Positions 27,012-36,183 of a DNA stretch of 60,141 nucleotides are shown one piece after another. This DNA is from Rhodoferax sp. (lineage in GTDB: Bacteria; Pseudomonadota; Gammaproteobacteria; Burkholderiales; Burkholderiaceae_C), in the NCBI GenBank assembly GCA_031291305.1, contig JARLJH010000002.1:1-60141 (forward strand), in the 5' to 3' direction. How positions within the stretch are numbered: the first letter of the stretch is position 1; each line of letters starts with the position of its first letter. The translations under genes and the position numbers were made by a program. Under the pieces are notes generated by a model. The model saw nothing but the letters and a program-made list of their open reading frames with translations, was not told where the DNA came from and did no database searches.

Positions 27012-27896
27012 TCAACCCGGCGTGACCTCGTTGGCCCAGACGGTAAAGCGAGTCAGTGTGTTGGGTCCAAAGGTGCTGGCCAGCGCCACATCGCAGGCAT
27101 CGCGCCCGCGCGCCATCAGCACGCGCCCGACGCGCGGGGTGTTGTTGCGCGCATCGAAGGTGTACCAACTGTCACCCAGATAGGCTTCAAACCAGCCCGC
27201 AAAATCCATTGGGCTAGGCACCGCCGGGATACGTATGTCTCCCAGATAGCCGGTGCAGTAGCGTGCCGGGATGTTCATGCAGCGGCAAAACGCGATGGCC
27301 AGATGGGCATAGTCGCGGCACACACCCTGACCCTCGTTGTAGGCTTCCCAGGCGGTGCGTGTGCGCCGGGCGTGGTGGTAGCCAAATTCAATGTGCTGGT
27401 GCACAAAGTCGCAGATTGCCTGCACGCGCGCCCAGCCGGTAGGGCCATGACCGAAAAGCTGCCAGGCGATTTCTGAGAGCTGATCGGTTTCGCAGTAGCG
27501 GCTACCCAGCAGAAAAACCAGCGCCGATTCAGGGAGCTGTTCCACCGGATTCTGCATGGCCCAGGGGGCCACCACATCGGGCAGGCCGCTGTCGTTGAGC
27601 AGTGCATCGGTGCTGAGTACAAATCGACCCTGCGGTGCGACGATGCGGCTGCACCAGTTGCCAAACAGGTCGCGGTAGGCGGTCACGGGCACGGGTGGAT
27701 TGGTGAAAAGCAGGTCCGGGCGCACCAGATCTGGCGCACGCGAATGGTGGATGCTCAGCGCCAGGATCATCGGTGTCGGCGCAGGGCAGTCGTATTCCAT
27801 CTCGAAACCGACGCGGAGTTGCAGGCCTACCGCTTGATTCGCTAGAGGTGTGGTGAGATGCATGTTGTCGTAAGGGGCTTGTCGCTCGTAAGTCAT
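27012..27896 (-). CDS. Transglutaminase-like cysteine peptidase-fold protein
   Basis: About 294 residues. The N-terminal beta domain (LQLRVGFEMEYDCPAPTPMILAL) is the bacterial transglutaminase-like N domain, and the core has WEAYNEGQGVCRDYAHLAIAFCR with the nucleophile Cys. WYTFDARNNTPRVGRVLMARGRDA matches the block holding the Asp. The position where many relatives carry the catalytic His (FHAWFE) reads FAGWFE, so the triad may be incomplete or the enzyme may use another residue. GGAG six bases before the ATG at 27896 fixes the start. Function unknown; it stands alone. Confidence 0.85.
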   Translation of the reverse strand: MTYERQAPYDNMHLTTPLANQAVGLQLRVGFEMEYDCPAPTPMILALSIHHSRAPDLVRPDLLFTNPPVPVTAYRDLFGNWCSRIVAPQGRFVLSTDALLNDSGLPDVVAPWAMQNPVEQLPESALVFLLGSRYCETDQLSEIAWQLFGHGPTGWARVQAICDFVHQHIEFGYHHARRTRTAWEAYNEGQGVCRDYAHLAIAFCRCMNIPARYCTGYLGDIRIPAVPSPMDFAGWFEAYLGDSWYTFDARNNTPRVGRVLMARGRDACDVALASTFGPNTLTRFTVWANEVTPG

Positions 27897-28039
27897 GGAC
27901 ATCTCCGGTTGAGGGTGGCCGGGGTTGAACCGGATTTTCAGGACGACACACTGTAAGTAGACCTGAGTCTGCGGTCTGTGTGCTGGCGAACAGTAGTTAC
28001 CCCTGATCCCATGTGGCAAGTTCTGTCGAGAGGACCCTC

Positions 28040-28063
28040 CGTAGGGCTGAAGCCCGCCCTACG
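28040..28063 (-). terminator. Hairpin after rep
   Basis: CGTAGGG and CCCTACG pair around a 10-base centre that itself contains GGGCTGAAGCCC. It lies between the rep stop and the transglutaminase-like gene. There is no T run, so termination is only a suggestion. Confidence 0.3.
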
Positions 28064-28115
28064 AGGACAGCCGATGCTTCAGGTAGCGGAGTGTGGCTCT
28101 GTGTCTTGTAGCCCG

Positions 28116-30272
28116 TTAGCGCGTGATTGCCCGCGCCGCAGCGCCGTCAGCGGCTTTTTGGGCAAATTCGGCGCGCAAGGCCTTGAGCTTGGCACGCGGG
28201 TCTTCGCGGACGGTGGCCTGGTCCAGCCCCATCTCGGCAATGAACCGGCTGGGTTGTGCCGCCACCATCTCGCGGCCTTTTTTGCGTTTGCGCGTCCAAC
28301 TCACCGCCAGACTGCGCTGCGCGCGGGTGATGCCCACGTACATCAGGCGGCGTTCTTCCTGTAAATGCGTGGTCAGGGTTTCGCTGGCAGCTTCCTGCGC
28401 CAGTGCCTTTTGCGCGGCAGAGGCCGGTCCCGCGGACTCCGCCTCGGGGTTGTCGCGCAGCTTGAAGGGCAGCATGCCCTCGGTCACGCCAACCAGCATC
28501 ACATGCGGCCACTCCAGCCCCTTGGAGGCGTGCAGGGTTGACAGTGTGACCACGTCCTGGTCTTTTTCCTGCTCGGAAATCGTCGAGATCAAGGACACGG
28601 TCTGCGCCACTTCGAGCAGTGACTTGACTTCGCCCACGGCGTTGACGCCCGTGGCGTCTTCAATCTGTCCGCCGCAGCGGCCGCTCATCCAGTCGATGAA
28701 GTCCAACACATTGCCCCAGCGCGCATTGGCGACCTGTTCACTGTCTTCACCGTCGTACAGATACTGCTCGTAACCGATGTCCTTGAGCCAGTCCAGCAAA
28801 AAGGTTTTGGCCGCCTCGGCACCCAGCGTGTGGCGGGCGCGGAATTCCAGGTCGTTCACCTCGCGGCCAAATTCGTGCAGGCTGCCCAACGCCTTGCCCG
28901 AAATCACGCTGCTCAGACTCGACGAGAACAGCGCGCCAAACATGCTGAGCTTGTATTTGCTGGAAAAGTCGCCCAGGTGTGCCAGCGTCTGATGGCCAAT
29001 GCCGCGTTTGGGCGTGGTCACGGCGCGCAAAAACGCCGGGTCGTCGTTGTTGTTGATCCACAGGCGGAACCAGGCGCACAGGTCTTTCACCTCGGCGCGG
29101 TCAAAAAAGCTGGTGCCGCCCGATACCTTGTACGGAATCTGCGCCTTGCGCAAGGCTTTCTCAAACGGTTTGGCCTGGTGGTTGGCACGGTACAGCACGG
29201 CAAAGTCGCGCCAGTCCTTGAACTGTTTGCCTGGCTGGTTCAGGCCGCTGGCGCGCAGGCTTTGGATGCGGGCCACCGCGCGCTCGGCTTCGTGCTCTTC
29301 GGTGTCGGCGTCGACCACGCGCACCGGCTCGCCTTCACCCAGGTCGCTCCACAGGTTTTTCGGGAACAGTTTGGGGTTGGGGCCAATCACGTTGTTGGCG
29401 GCGCGTAGGATGGCACTGGTGGAGCGGTAGTTCTGCTCCAGCTTGATGACTTTGAGGTTCGGGAAGTCGACGGGCAGCTTTTTCAAGTTGTCCAGCGTGG
29501 CACCGCGCCAGCCGTAAATCGACTGGTCGTCGTCGCCCACGGCGGTAAAGCGCGCTTGCTCGGGGCCGTTGCCGCCTACCAGCAGCTTCAGCAACTCGTA
29601 TTGCGTGGCATTGGTGTCCTGGTATTCATCTACAAGGAAATGACCCGCCAGCGCTTGCCACTTCTGTCTGACGTGCTCGTGATTTTGTAGTAGTTTGAGA
29701 GGCAGGCCAATCAGGTCGTCAAAGTCCACGCTCTGGTAGGCGGCCAGGCGCTCTTCGTAATGCGCCATCACGCGGGCAATGATGCGATCAACGTCATTGC
29801 TGGCCGCGGCCAGGGCGCTGGCGGCATTCAGACCCTGGTTCTTCCACAGGCTGATGGTCCATTGCCAGCTGCGGGCGGTGGCGGCATCGACGCTGCCACC
29901 CGCGTCTTTGAGGATGCTGGTCACATCGTCGCTGTCCAATATGCTGAACTGGGGCTTGAGTCCCAGCGCCGCGCCATCTTCGCGCAACAGGCGCACGCCC
30001 AGGGCGTGAAAGGTGCAGATCACCGCGTCTTTGGCGGCTTTGCCGATCAACGAGCGGGCGCGCTCGCGCATCTCGGCAGCAGCCTTGTTGGTGAAGGTGA
30101 TGGCAAAGATGCGCTTGGCAGGCACGCCGGACTGGATCAGCCGCCCGATCTTGTGGGTGATGACCCTCGTTTTGCCCGAGCCTGCGCCAGCCAGCACCAG
30201 GCATGGGCCGTGCAGATAGTTGACCGCTTCTTGTTGGGCGAGATTGAGACCGTTGTTGAGGGAGTGAGACAT
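28116..30272 (-). CDS. rep: ATP-dependent DNA helicase Rep (UvrD/Rep superfamily 1)
   Basis: 718 residues. The opening LNLAQQEAVNYLHGPCLVLAGAGSGKTRVITHKI holds the Walker A; then ITFTNKAAAEMRERA (motif Ia), FLVDEYQDTNATQYELL (motif II), VGDDDQSIYGWRGA (III), KLEQNYRSTSAIL (IV) and LSTLHASKGLEWPHV plus EERRLMYVGITRA (V/VI). The N terminus fits Rep better than UvrD. It is a 3'-5' helicase that clears proteins ahead of replication forks and helps restart them together with PriA, whose gene lies 2 kb away. Confidence 0.92.
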   Translation of the reverse strand: MSHSLNNGLNLAQQEAVNYLHGPCLVLAGAGSGKTRVITHKIGRLIQSGVPAKRIFAITFTNKAAAEMRERARSLIGKAAKDAVICTFHALGVRLLREDGAALGLKPQFSILDSDDVTSILKDAGGSVDAATARSWQWTISLWKNQGLNAASALAAASNDVDRIIARVMAHYEERLAAYQSVDFDDLIGLPLKLLQNHEHVRQKWQALAGHFLVDEYQDTNATQYELLKLLVGGNGPEQARFTAVGDDDQSIYGWRGATLDNLKKLPVDFPNLKVIKLEQNYRSTSAILRAANNVIGPNPKLFPKNLWSDLGEGEPVRVVDADTEEHEAERAVARIQSLRASGLNQPGKQFKDWRDFAVLYRANHQAKPFEKALRKAQIPYKVSGGTSFFDRAEVKDLCAWFRLWINNNDDPAFLRAVTTPKRGIGHQTLAHLGDFSSKYKLSMFGALFSSSLSSVISGKALGSLHEFGREVNDLEFRARHTLGAEAAKTFLLDWLKDIGYEQYLYDGEDSEQVANARWGNVLDFIDWMSGRCGGQIEDATGVNAVGEVKSLLEVAQTVSLISTISEQEKDQDVVTLSTLHASKGLEWPHVMLVGVTEGMLPFKLRDNPEAESAGPASAAQKALAQEAASETLTTHLQEERRLMYVGITRAQRSLAVSWTRKRKKGREMVAAQPSRFIAEMGLDQATVREDPRAKLKALRAEFAQKAADGAAARAITR

Positions 30273-30470
30273 GGGGATAAACCTGGAGGGGGCGAATCAT
30301 AGTCGGAGCCGGTTTGGCACAATTGACTTGATGTCATCGCCTATGCCCAAACTTTTCCGCCTGGCACCTCGCGTGGCGGGTGCGTCGACATGGTTTTGCT
30401 GAGTCGGTGCATGGTCCCCGTGTCGCCGCCCCGGTCCAGCCTGGCTGATATGGCCTAAGCCGAGGCGCAC

Positions 30471-31445
30471 GTGCTCAAAATATTCGTCATTACGTTTCCT
30501 TTTTTTGCACTGGTGCTGGCTGGCTATCTGGCGGCGCGTCGGCGCATGCTGCCGATCGAAGCCATTACCGGGCTCAATGGCTTTGTGCTGTTCTTCGCGC
30601 TGCCGTGCATGCTGTACCGCTTTGGTGCCAACACCCCGATTGCCCAGTTGCTGGATATCCCGGCGGCTGTGACTTGGCTTGTCTGCGGTTTGATCATGGT
30701 GGGTTTCACCATTGCCATCAGTCTGAACAGCCGCATTGGCTGGAACGATGCGGCTTTTGGGGCGCTGGTGGCGGCGTTTCCTAATTCCGGCTTCATGGGT
30801 GTGCCTCTATTGGTAGCGCTGCTGGGGGCACCGGCCGCAGGCCCGACCATTTTGACCATGGTGATCGACATGATTGTCATCACGTCGCTGTGCATCGCCT
30901 TGTCCCGACTCGACGGAGCCGATAAGCATGGCGCTGGCAAGGCGCTGAAAAACGCTCTCAAAGGGGTACTTGCCAACCCGCTGCCGTGGTCGATCTTGCT
31001 GGGGGCGCTGGTGTCTGTTCTGGGGTTTCAACTGCCGCAACCGGTGAACCAGGTGGTGGGGATGCTGGCCGATGCGGCGTCTCCGGTGGCGCTGTTCACC
31101 ATCGGTGCGGTATTGGCGCGCTCCCAGATGCTGGCGATTGCGGGGCATGTGCCTGCGCCACGGCTGGGCGACTACTTGCCCGCGGCCTTGTTGAAGCTTT
31201 TTTTGCATCCCTTGCTGGTGCTTCTGGTGGGCGCCAGTGTGATACGCCTGGGTGTGCCGCTGGATCGTTTTGCCCTGAAGGTGATCGTGCTGGTGGCGGC
31301 ATTGCCCAGTGCCAGCAATGTGTCGCTGCTGGCCGAGCGTTTCGGTGCTGACAACGGGCGCGTGGCGCGCATCATTCTGGTGTCCACAGCTGCGGCATTT
31401 TTTACTTTTTCCATGGCCGTGGGCTGGTTGGCAGGGTCGGCGTAG
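30471..31445 (+). CDS. AEC-family (auxin efflux carrier-like) transporter
   Basis: 324 residues with about ten membrane segments in two inverted halves: LKIFVITFPFFALVLAGYLAAR at the start, FPNSGFMGVPLLVALLG (family motif with Asn/Pro in the discontinuous helix) and ALPSASNVSLLAERFG in the second half. Bacterial members export malonate, malate or other organic acids; the substrate here is unknown. GTG start with GAGG 6-7 bases upstream. Confidence 0.9.
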   Translation: MLKIFVITFPFFALVLAGYLAARRRMLPIEAITGLNGFVLFFALPCMLYRFGANTPIAQLLDIPAAVTWLVCGLIMVGFTIAISLNSRIGWNDAAFGALVAAFPNSGFMGVPLLVALLGAPAAGPTILTMVIDMIVITSLCIALSRLDGADKHGAGKALKNALKGVLANPLPWSILLGALVSVLGFQLPQPVNQVVGMLADAASPVALFTIGAVLARSQMLAIAGHVPAPRLGDYLPAALLKLFLHPLLVLLVGASVIRLGVPLDRFALKVIVLVAALPSASNVSLLAERFGADNGRVARIILVSTAAAFFTFSMAVGWLAGSA

Positions 31446-31648
31446 CTACCACGTCTACGGTTTGTCCAAGCGGTCCCGGCCAGTCAAAAACAAGGGCCGT
31501 CAGCACAGATGGACATGCAAATAAGCGAAATTGCATGTAAGGAGAGCCTGACACAAGTCAAGTTCTTGGTTTTTGAACCAGTTAACCTGCGGTTCTCTAT
31601 AAATTAAAGAAAAATTAACCGATCAGTGTTGATTGCAAAAGGAAAAGC

Positions 31649-32443
31649 ATGTTCCCTTGGATGACCTATACGGTGTTTGGTGTTGTGGCGGCGCTGGCCA
31701 GCATTGCCTTGTTCTTTTTTGCGCTGACGCGGGGTGCCTTGTTGATACGCGGCGCTTTGGGTCAGCTACAGCATGAAGAGGCGCATGTCTATCCGATCTA
31801 CTCCAACATGCGGCTGATTCGCCTGGTGGACTACCAGCCGGTGATTGCGGCGATCCTGCTGTTCCAGTACAGCCGTCTGGTTTCCATCATCACCCATAGT
31901 CTGAAACGCAGCAACCTCAAGGGGCAGCAGGTGTTGATCACTTCCTGTGCCTTTGGCAACGTGATGCCGCGCGTGGTCAAGGCGGCGGTTCAGGCCGGAT
32001 CGAAAAAAGTGCTGGTGGCCGACATCATCCAGAATGAGCTGGATCACGCCCAAAGCAAGTTGGTGGAGTACACCGGCAAGGTCGATTACCGAAGAGACAA
32101 CGCCGTCGCCATGAAGCAGGCCGACGGCTCGGTCGGTGCCAACGTGATCTTTTTCCTGCTACACGAACTGCCCCATCACCTCAAGGGCGAAGCCCTGAAA
32201 GAAGCGGTACGCGTGCTGGCACCCGGCGGCAAGTTGTACCTGGCCGAATTTCATCGTCCGCGGCCCTGGCTGCTGCGTGTCTTGAGCTGGACTTATTTCA
32301 AGGTCTTTGAGCCCTATGGTCTGGCGCTGTGGGACACGCATGACCCGGTTGACGCACTGCAGGCCATGCCGGGCATCCGCTGTGAGCGGCATGTGGTGTT
32401 TTTTGGCAATTTTCAGGTGATTGTTGCAACAAAAGAGGCTTGA
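31649..32443 (+). CDS. rquA: Probable rhodoquinone biosynthesis protein RquA (methyltransferase-fold)
   Basis: 264 residues. RquA converts ubiquinone to rhodoquinone by placing an amino group on the ring, and is built on a class I methyltransferase fold with an altered SAM site. Here motif I reads VLITSCAFGN instead of the canonical acidic-x-G-x-G pattern, as in RquA. FFLLHELPHHLKGEALKEAVRVLAPGGKL and HRPRPWLLRVLS...FEPYGLALW match its later blocks. An N-terminal membrane segment (VFGVVAALASIALFFFALT) precedes the fold. AAGGAAAAGC gives the ribosome site, and TATAAA at about 31598 could be a -10. Alternative: another SAM-dependent methyltransferase. Its stop codon lies inside a palindromic repeat shared with priA. 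Confidence 0.6.
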   Translation: MFPWMTYTVFGVVAALASIALFFFALTRGALLIRGALGQLQHEEAHVYPIYSNMRLIRLVDYQPVIAAILLFQYSRLVSIITHSLKRSNLKGQQVLITSCAFGNVMPRVVKAAVQAGSKKVLVADIIQNELDHAQSKLVEYTGKVDYRRDNAVAMKQADGSVGANVIFFLLHELPHHLKGEALKEAVRVLAPGGKLYLAEFHRPRPWLLRVLSWTYFKVFEPYGLALWDTHDPVDALQAMPGIRCERHVVFFGNFQVIVATKEA

Positions 32444-32482
32444 GCCCTTATATTAAGAGGACTTGTAGCTCTTAAATCAAGA
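32431..32482 (+). repeat. Palindromic repeat copy 12 (overlaps the ends of rquA and priA)
   Basis: AAAAGAGGCTTGAGCCC then TTGTAGCTCTTAAATC. The TGA of rquA and the TAA of priA both lie inside it, 28 bp apart. Confidence 0.65.
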
Positions 32483-34700
32483 GCGGGTCAACATCAATCG
32501 CCCAGCGCAGCAGGCCCTTGCATTCGGGTTGCGCGCGAGTGGCGTGAAGGGTCGCTTGCCAAATGCTCAAAAAGCGCTGCAGGGCCTTGCGCGACGGGCT
32601 TTCCACCAACATCTGCGCCCGCTCCACATTGGCCACACGCTGAATGCTCATCGGCACCGCCGGGTACAGCATGACATGGGAGCGCCAGGGCGTGAGTTCT
32701 GCAGACTGGTCACTGGCTAGGCTGGCGGCGTTCAAAAATGCTTGTGCCGCCTCTTGCGTACGGGCGTCGGCGCGCACCAGGGCCTGGAAGCTGAAAGGCG
32801 GCATGCCAGCCTGCTCACGTTCCACGAGTTGTGACGCGGCAAACGCCGGGTAATCATGTTGCTTCAGCGCTTCATACAGCGGGTGGGTCGGGTGATAGGT
32901 CTGCACCCACATCTCGCTGCGGCTGGTGTTGCTGGCATCGCGCCCCGCACGGCCGGCGGCCTGCATCAGCAGGCCAAACAACCGCTCGGGCGAGCGAAAG
33001 TCGCTGGAAAACAGCGCGCCGTCAGGGTTGATGGCTGCCACCAGCGTGATGCGGCGAAAGTCGTGACCCTTGGCAATCATCTGCGTACCGACCAGCACAT
33101 CGACTTCGCCTGCGTGCACCTGCGCCAGTTGGCTCTCCAGAGATCCTTTGAGCCGGGTGGTGTCGGCGTCGATGCGGGCGATGCGTACGGCGCTTCCGTC
33201 TGCTCGGGTGATGCCTGAGAGCAACAGAGCGAGTTGTTCCTCTAGCCGTTCGGTACCGCGCCCCACAGGGGCGATGTCCAGGCTGCCGCAGTCCGGGCAG
33301 GCGCGGGGTACGCGTTCGGCAAAGCCGCAGTGGTGGCACCGCAGGCTGCGGTCAATCTTGTGAAACACCCGGTAGGCGCTGCAGTGCGGGCAGTTGCTTT
33401 TCCAGTCACAGTCGCTGCAACTGAGCACCGGGGCGTAGCCGCGCCGGTTCAGGAAAACCATGCTCTGCTCGCCGCGCGCAATGCGCTCTGCCATCGCACT
33501 CAGCAGCGGCGGTGAGATCACGCAGCCCTTGGGCTGGTGGTTCATGTCGACGCGTCGCACCAGCGGCAGCACGGCGTTTTTGCCCACGCGGCTGGGCATC
33601 TCAAGACGCATATAACGCCCACCCTCAGCGGCAGGACGGCTGTGGTACCAGCTCTCCAACGAGGGCGTGGCCGAGCCCAGCATGACCTTGGCACCTTCGA
33701 GTCGCCCACGGTAGACGGCCAGGTCACGCGCCGAGTAGCGCGCGCCCTCATGGCTTTTGTAGCTCGGGTCGTGCTCTTCGTCGACGATGATCAGTTTCAG
33801 GTTCGGCATGGACGCAAATACCGCCATGCGCGTGCCCAGCACGATGCGCGCCGCGCCACTGTGCGCCCCCAGCCAGCTTTTCAGGCGCTGTGCCGGGGTC
33901 ATGCCGCTGTGCATCGAGACCACTGCATCCTCGCCATAGTCGGCGCAAAAGCGTGCCTTGAAACGTTCTTCGAGCTGCGGGGTGAGATTGATTTCGGGCA
34001 CCATCACCAGCGCCTGGGTGGTGTCGGAGCTGGCCAGCAGGTCCGCGGTGCAGCGCATGAACACCTCGGTCTTGCCACTGCCGGTGGCGCCAAACAGCAG
34101 GAACGGGCCGGGTTGTGTATCAAAAGTGGCGATAGCCCTTGTTTGTTCTTGAGTAAGCGCTACCAAATCTGTAGTTTTTTTGGCGCTGTCAGTGTTGGCC
34201 AATGGCGCCTCGTCAGTGGCTAGCGTCGACGTCTTGGTGGAAGAGGCGCTGCTTGCAGAGGCGTTCGATGCAGCCGCAGCCTTTTTTTTCAACCTGCGCG
34301 CCAGTTGCATGCTGCTGAGGTCTCGCAGCTGTGGTGGCAGGGCGGCCAGCGCCACTTCACCGGCTGAGCGCTGGTAGTAGCTGGCGGCAAAGCCGATCAG
34401 CGTGCGCCAGTTGGCACTTAAGGGGGCGAGCGCGTCCAGCACCGCAGCGATTGGACGCAGTTTGCTGGGGTCCAGAGCGCTTCGGGCAGCAAGGTCTGCA
34501 CCGGCGTTTTCGACAGGTGCATCCCAAACCACACCGAGCAACTCCCGCTGTCCTAAAGGAACGCGTACCAAGCTGCCTGCCGGTAGCGAGCTGTCGCTTA
34601 AATAGGTCAGCGTACCGGCCATCTGACTGTGGGCGGGTGTATGAACCAGCACTGCGATGCGGGCGGCTTCGTGGATGCCTGTTTGGGGTGGTTTGTTCAA
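32472..34700 (-). CDS. priA: Primosomal protein N' (PriA helicase)
   Basis: 742 residues. PriA recognises stalled forks and reloads the replicative helicase. Motifs: LLFGATGSGKTEVFMRC (Walker A), IIVDEEHDPSYKSH (motif II), VMLGSATPSLESW (III), FLNRRGYAPVLSC, then the zinc-binding cysteine pairs CSDCDWKSNCPHC, CHHC and CPDC, and LVGTQMIAKGHDF (V). The linker between the 3'-DNA-binding domain and the helicase (residues about 145-195) is low-complexity and contains a palindromic repeat copy, so it is longer than usual. Confidence 0.95.
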   Translation of the reverse strand: MNKPPQTGIHEAARIAVLVHTPAHSQMAGTLTYLSDSSLPAGSLVRVPLGQRELLGVVWDAPVENAGADLAARSALDPSKLRPIAAVLDALAPLSANWRTLIGFAASYYQRSAGEVALAALPPQLRDLSSMQLARRLKKKAAAASNASASSASSTKTSTLATDEAPLANTDSAKKTTDLVALTQEQTRAIATFDTQPGPFLLFGATGSGKTEVFMRCTADLLASSDTTQALVMVPEINLTPQLEERFKARFCADYGEDAVVSMHSGMTPAQRLKSWLGAHSGAARIVLGTRMAVFASMPNLKLIIVDEEHDPSYKSHEGARYSARDLAVYRGRLEGAKVMLGSATPSLESWYHSRPAAEGGRYMRLEMPSRVGKNAVLPLVRRVDMNHQPKGCVISPPLLSAMAERIARGEQSMVFLNRRGYAPVLSCSDCDWKSNCPHCSAYRVFHKIDRSLRCHHCGFAERVPRACPDCGSLDIAPVGRGTERLEEQLALLLSGITRADGSAVRIARIDADTTRLKGSLESQLAQVHAGEVDVLVGTQMIAKGHDFRRITLVAAINPDGALFSSDFRSPERLFGLLMQAAGRAGRDASNTSRSEMWVQTYHPTHPLYEALKQHDYPAFAASQLVEREQAGMPPFSFQALVRADARTQEAAQAFLNAASLASDQSAELTPWRSHVMLYPAVPMSIQRVANVERAQMLVESPSRKALQRFLSIWQATLHATRAQPECKGLLRWAIDVDPLLI
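34119..34172 (+). repeat. Palindromic repeat copy 13 (linker of priA)
   Basis: TCAAAAGTGGCGATAGCCC followed by AGTAAGCGCTACC. Read in frame in priA as the stretch around DLVALTQEQTRAIATF, just before the helicase core. Confidence 0.7.
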
Positions 34701-34765
34701 GTGAACTTGCGGAATTGGGTTTAAGTTGTTGATTCTTTGGGGTTTTCAAGGTCATCCAAGTTTTC

Positions 34766-34774
34766 TGTGGATAA
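34766..34774 (-). promoter_or_regulatory. Perfect DnaA box upstream of priA
   Basis: TGTGGATAA is the reverse complement of TTATCCACA, the strict DnaA box, 66-74 bp before the priA start. About one perfect box in two such windows is expected by chance, so regulation by DnaA is only a possibility. Confidence 0.35.
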
Positions 34775-34850
34775 CTTTGTTGATAGGTCGTCTATAGACG
34801 CTGCCGGGCCTTGTAAATCAAGGCTTTTGTTAGCTTGCCCAAAAAAGATG

Positions 34851-34903
34851 CAAAAAATAAAGCCCTTTTAAATCAAAGACTTGCGAGTGCTATTTGTTTT
34901 GTA
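34851..34903 (+). repeat. Palindromic repeat copy 14 (priA-hemE gap)
   Basis: AAAAAATAAAGCCC TTTTAAATC then GCGAGTGCTATTTG. The 329-bp gap 34701-35029 also has a possible second worn copy near 34800-34840; nothing else was recognised there besides the DnaA box. Confidence 0.6.
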
Positions 34904-35029
34904 GTAGGGGAAGCTGACGTGGGCCCGTCGGGCTTCATGGCACACCATTTTTGTGCATAAGTTAGAAAATTTTGTTGGCTTGGGAGCGTGAAAACCGCTG
35001 AAAAAGTGCTAGTCACACCAACTGGATGA

Positions 35030-36142
35030 TCAGCAGGCGCCGCGCATCAGCCTTGAGTGCTTGTGCACTGCCTCAACCAGCGCGGCGACATGTTCGGGAG
35101 GCGTGTGCTGGCTGATGCCATGGCCTAGGTTGAAGATGTGCGTCGGGCCCAGGCCTGAACCACTGTGCGGCGTGCCAAAGGCGTTGAGAACCTTGATGAC
35201 CTCGGCTTCGATCTTTTCGGGCGGTGCAAACAGCACGTTGGGGTCCAGGTTGCCTTGCAAAGCCTTGCTGCCACCCACCAGCGCGCGTGCCTTGGTCAGG
35301 TTCACCGTCCAGTCCAGCCCCAGCGCGTTGCAATCCAACGACTCCATCTCGTCCAGCCAAAGGCCACCACCTTTGGTGAAGACAATGCTGGGGATGGTGG
35401 CGCCGTCCCAGGTCTTGTGCAGCTTGGCCAGTACTCGGCGGGTGTAAGCCAGGCTGAATTCCTGGAACGCGCCGTCGGCCAGCACGCCCCCCCAGCTGTC
35501 AAACACCATGACCGCTTGCGCACCGGCCTCGATTTGCGTGTTGAGGTAGAGCGCCACGGCATCGGCGTTGATTTCCAGAATCCGGTGCATCAGGTCCGGG
35601 CGGCTGTACATCATGGTCTTGACCAGGCGGTAGTCGTCCGAGCCTGCGCCTTCGACCATGTAGCAGGCCAGCGTCCAGGGGCTGCCGGAAAAACCGATCA
35701 GCGGCACACGGCCATTGAGCGCTTTGCGGATCGAGGTGACCGCGTCAAAGACATACTGAAGCTTGACCATGTCTGGCACCTCCAGCTTGGCGACCGTGGC
35801 TTCGTCACGCACAGCCGTGGCGAACTTGGGGCCTTCGCCCAGCGCAAACGACAAGCCCAGCCCCATGGCGTCAGGCACGGTCAGGATGTCGCTGAACAAA
35901 ATGGCGGCGTCAATCGGGAAACGGTCCAGCGGCTGCAGCGTGACTTCGGTGGCGTAGTCCACATTGGTGGCCAGCCCCATGAAGCTGCCCGCCTTGGCAC
36001 GGGTGGCTCGGTATTCCGGCAGGAAACGCCCGGCTTGACGCATCATCCACAGAGGCGTGTAGTCAGTGGCTTGGCGCAGGCAGGCGCGCAGAAAGGTGTC
36101 GTTTCGAAGGGGGGCGAAAGCGGTGGTAGGTGAGGTAGTCAT
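35030..36142 (-). CDS. hemE: Uroporphyrinogen decarboxylase
   Basis: HemE removes four carboxyl groups from uroporphyrinogen III to give coproporphyrinogen III in haem synthesis. Signatures are [16 protein letters not shown] near the N terminus (substrate-binding Arg residues), [19 protein letters not shown] (catalytic Asp), [26 protein letters not shown] and NLGHGI at the end. 370 residues, normal length. The window contains eight or more haem-binding sites in nearby genes, so a haem synthesis gene in the same region is noteworthy but may be coincidence. Confidence 0.97.
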   Translation of the reverse strand: MTTSPTTAFAPLRNDTFLRACLRQATDYTPLWMMRQAGRFLPEYRATRAKAGSFMGLATNVDYATEVTLQPLDRFPIDAAILFSDILTVPDAMGLGLSFALGEGPKFATAVRDEATVAKLEVPDMVKLQYVFDAVTSIRKALNGRVPLIGFSGSPWTLACYMVEGAGSDDYRLVKTMMYSRPDLMHRILEINADAVALYLNTQIEAGAQAVMVFDSWGGVLADGAFQEFSLAYTRRVLAKLHKTWDGATIPSIVFTKGGGLWLDEMESLDCNALGLDWTVNLTKARALVGGSKALQGNLDPNVLFAPPEKIEAEVIKVLNAFGTPHSGSGLGPTHIFNLGHGISQHTPPEHVAALVEAVHKHSRLMRGAC

Positions 36143-36183
36143 GGTTTGAATTGTCGCATCGTGTCGTGGATGGCCAACACGTG

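Noticed and set aside
34743-35029. Replication origin near the DnaA box
   Set aside because: Only one strict box, no AT-rich repeats, and no dnaA or dnaN nearby.
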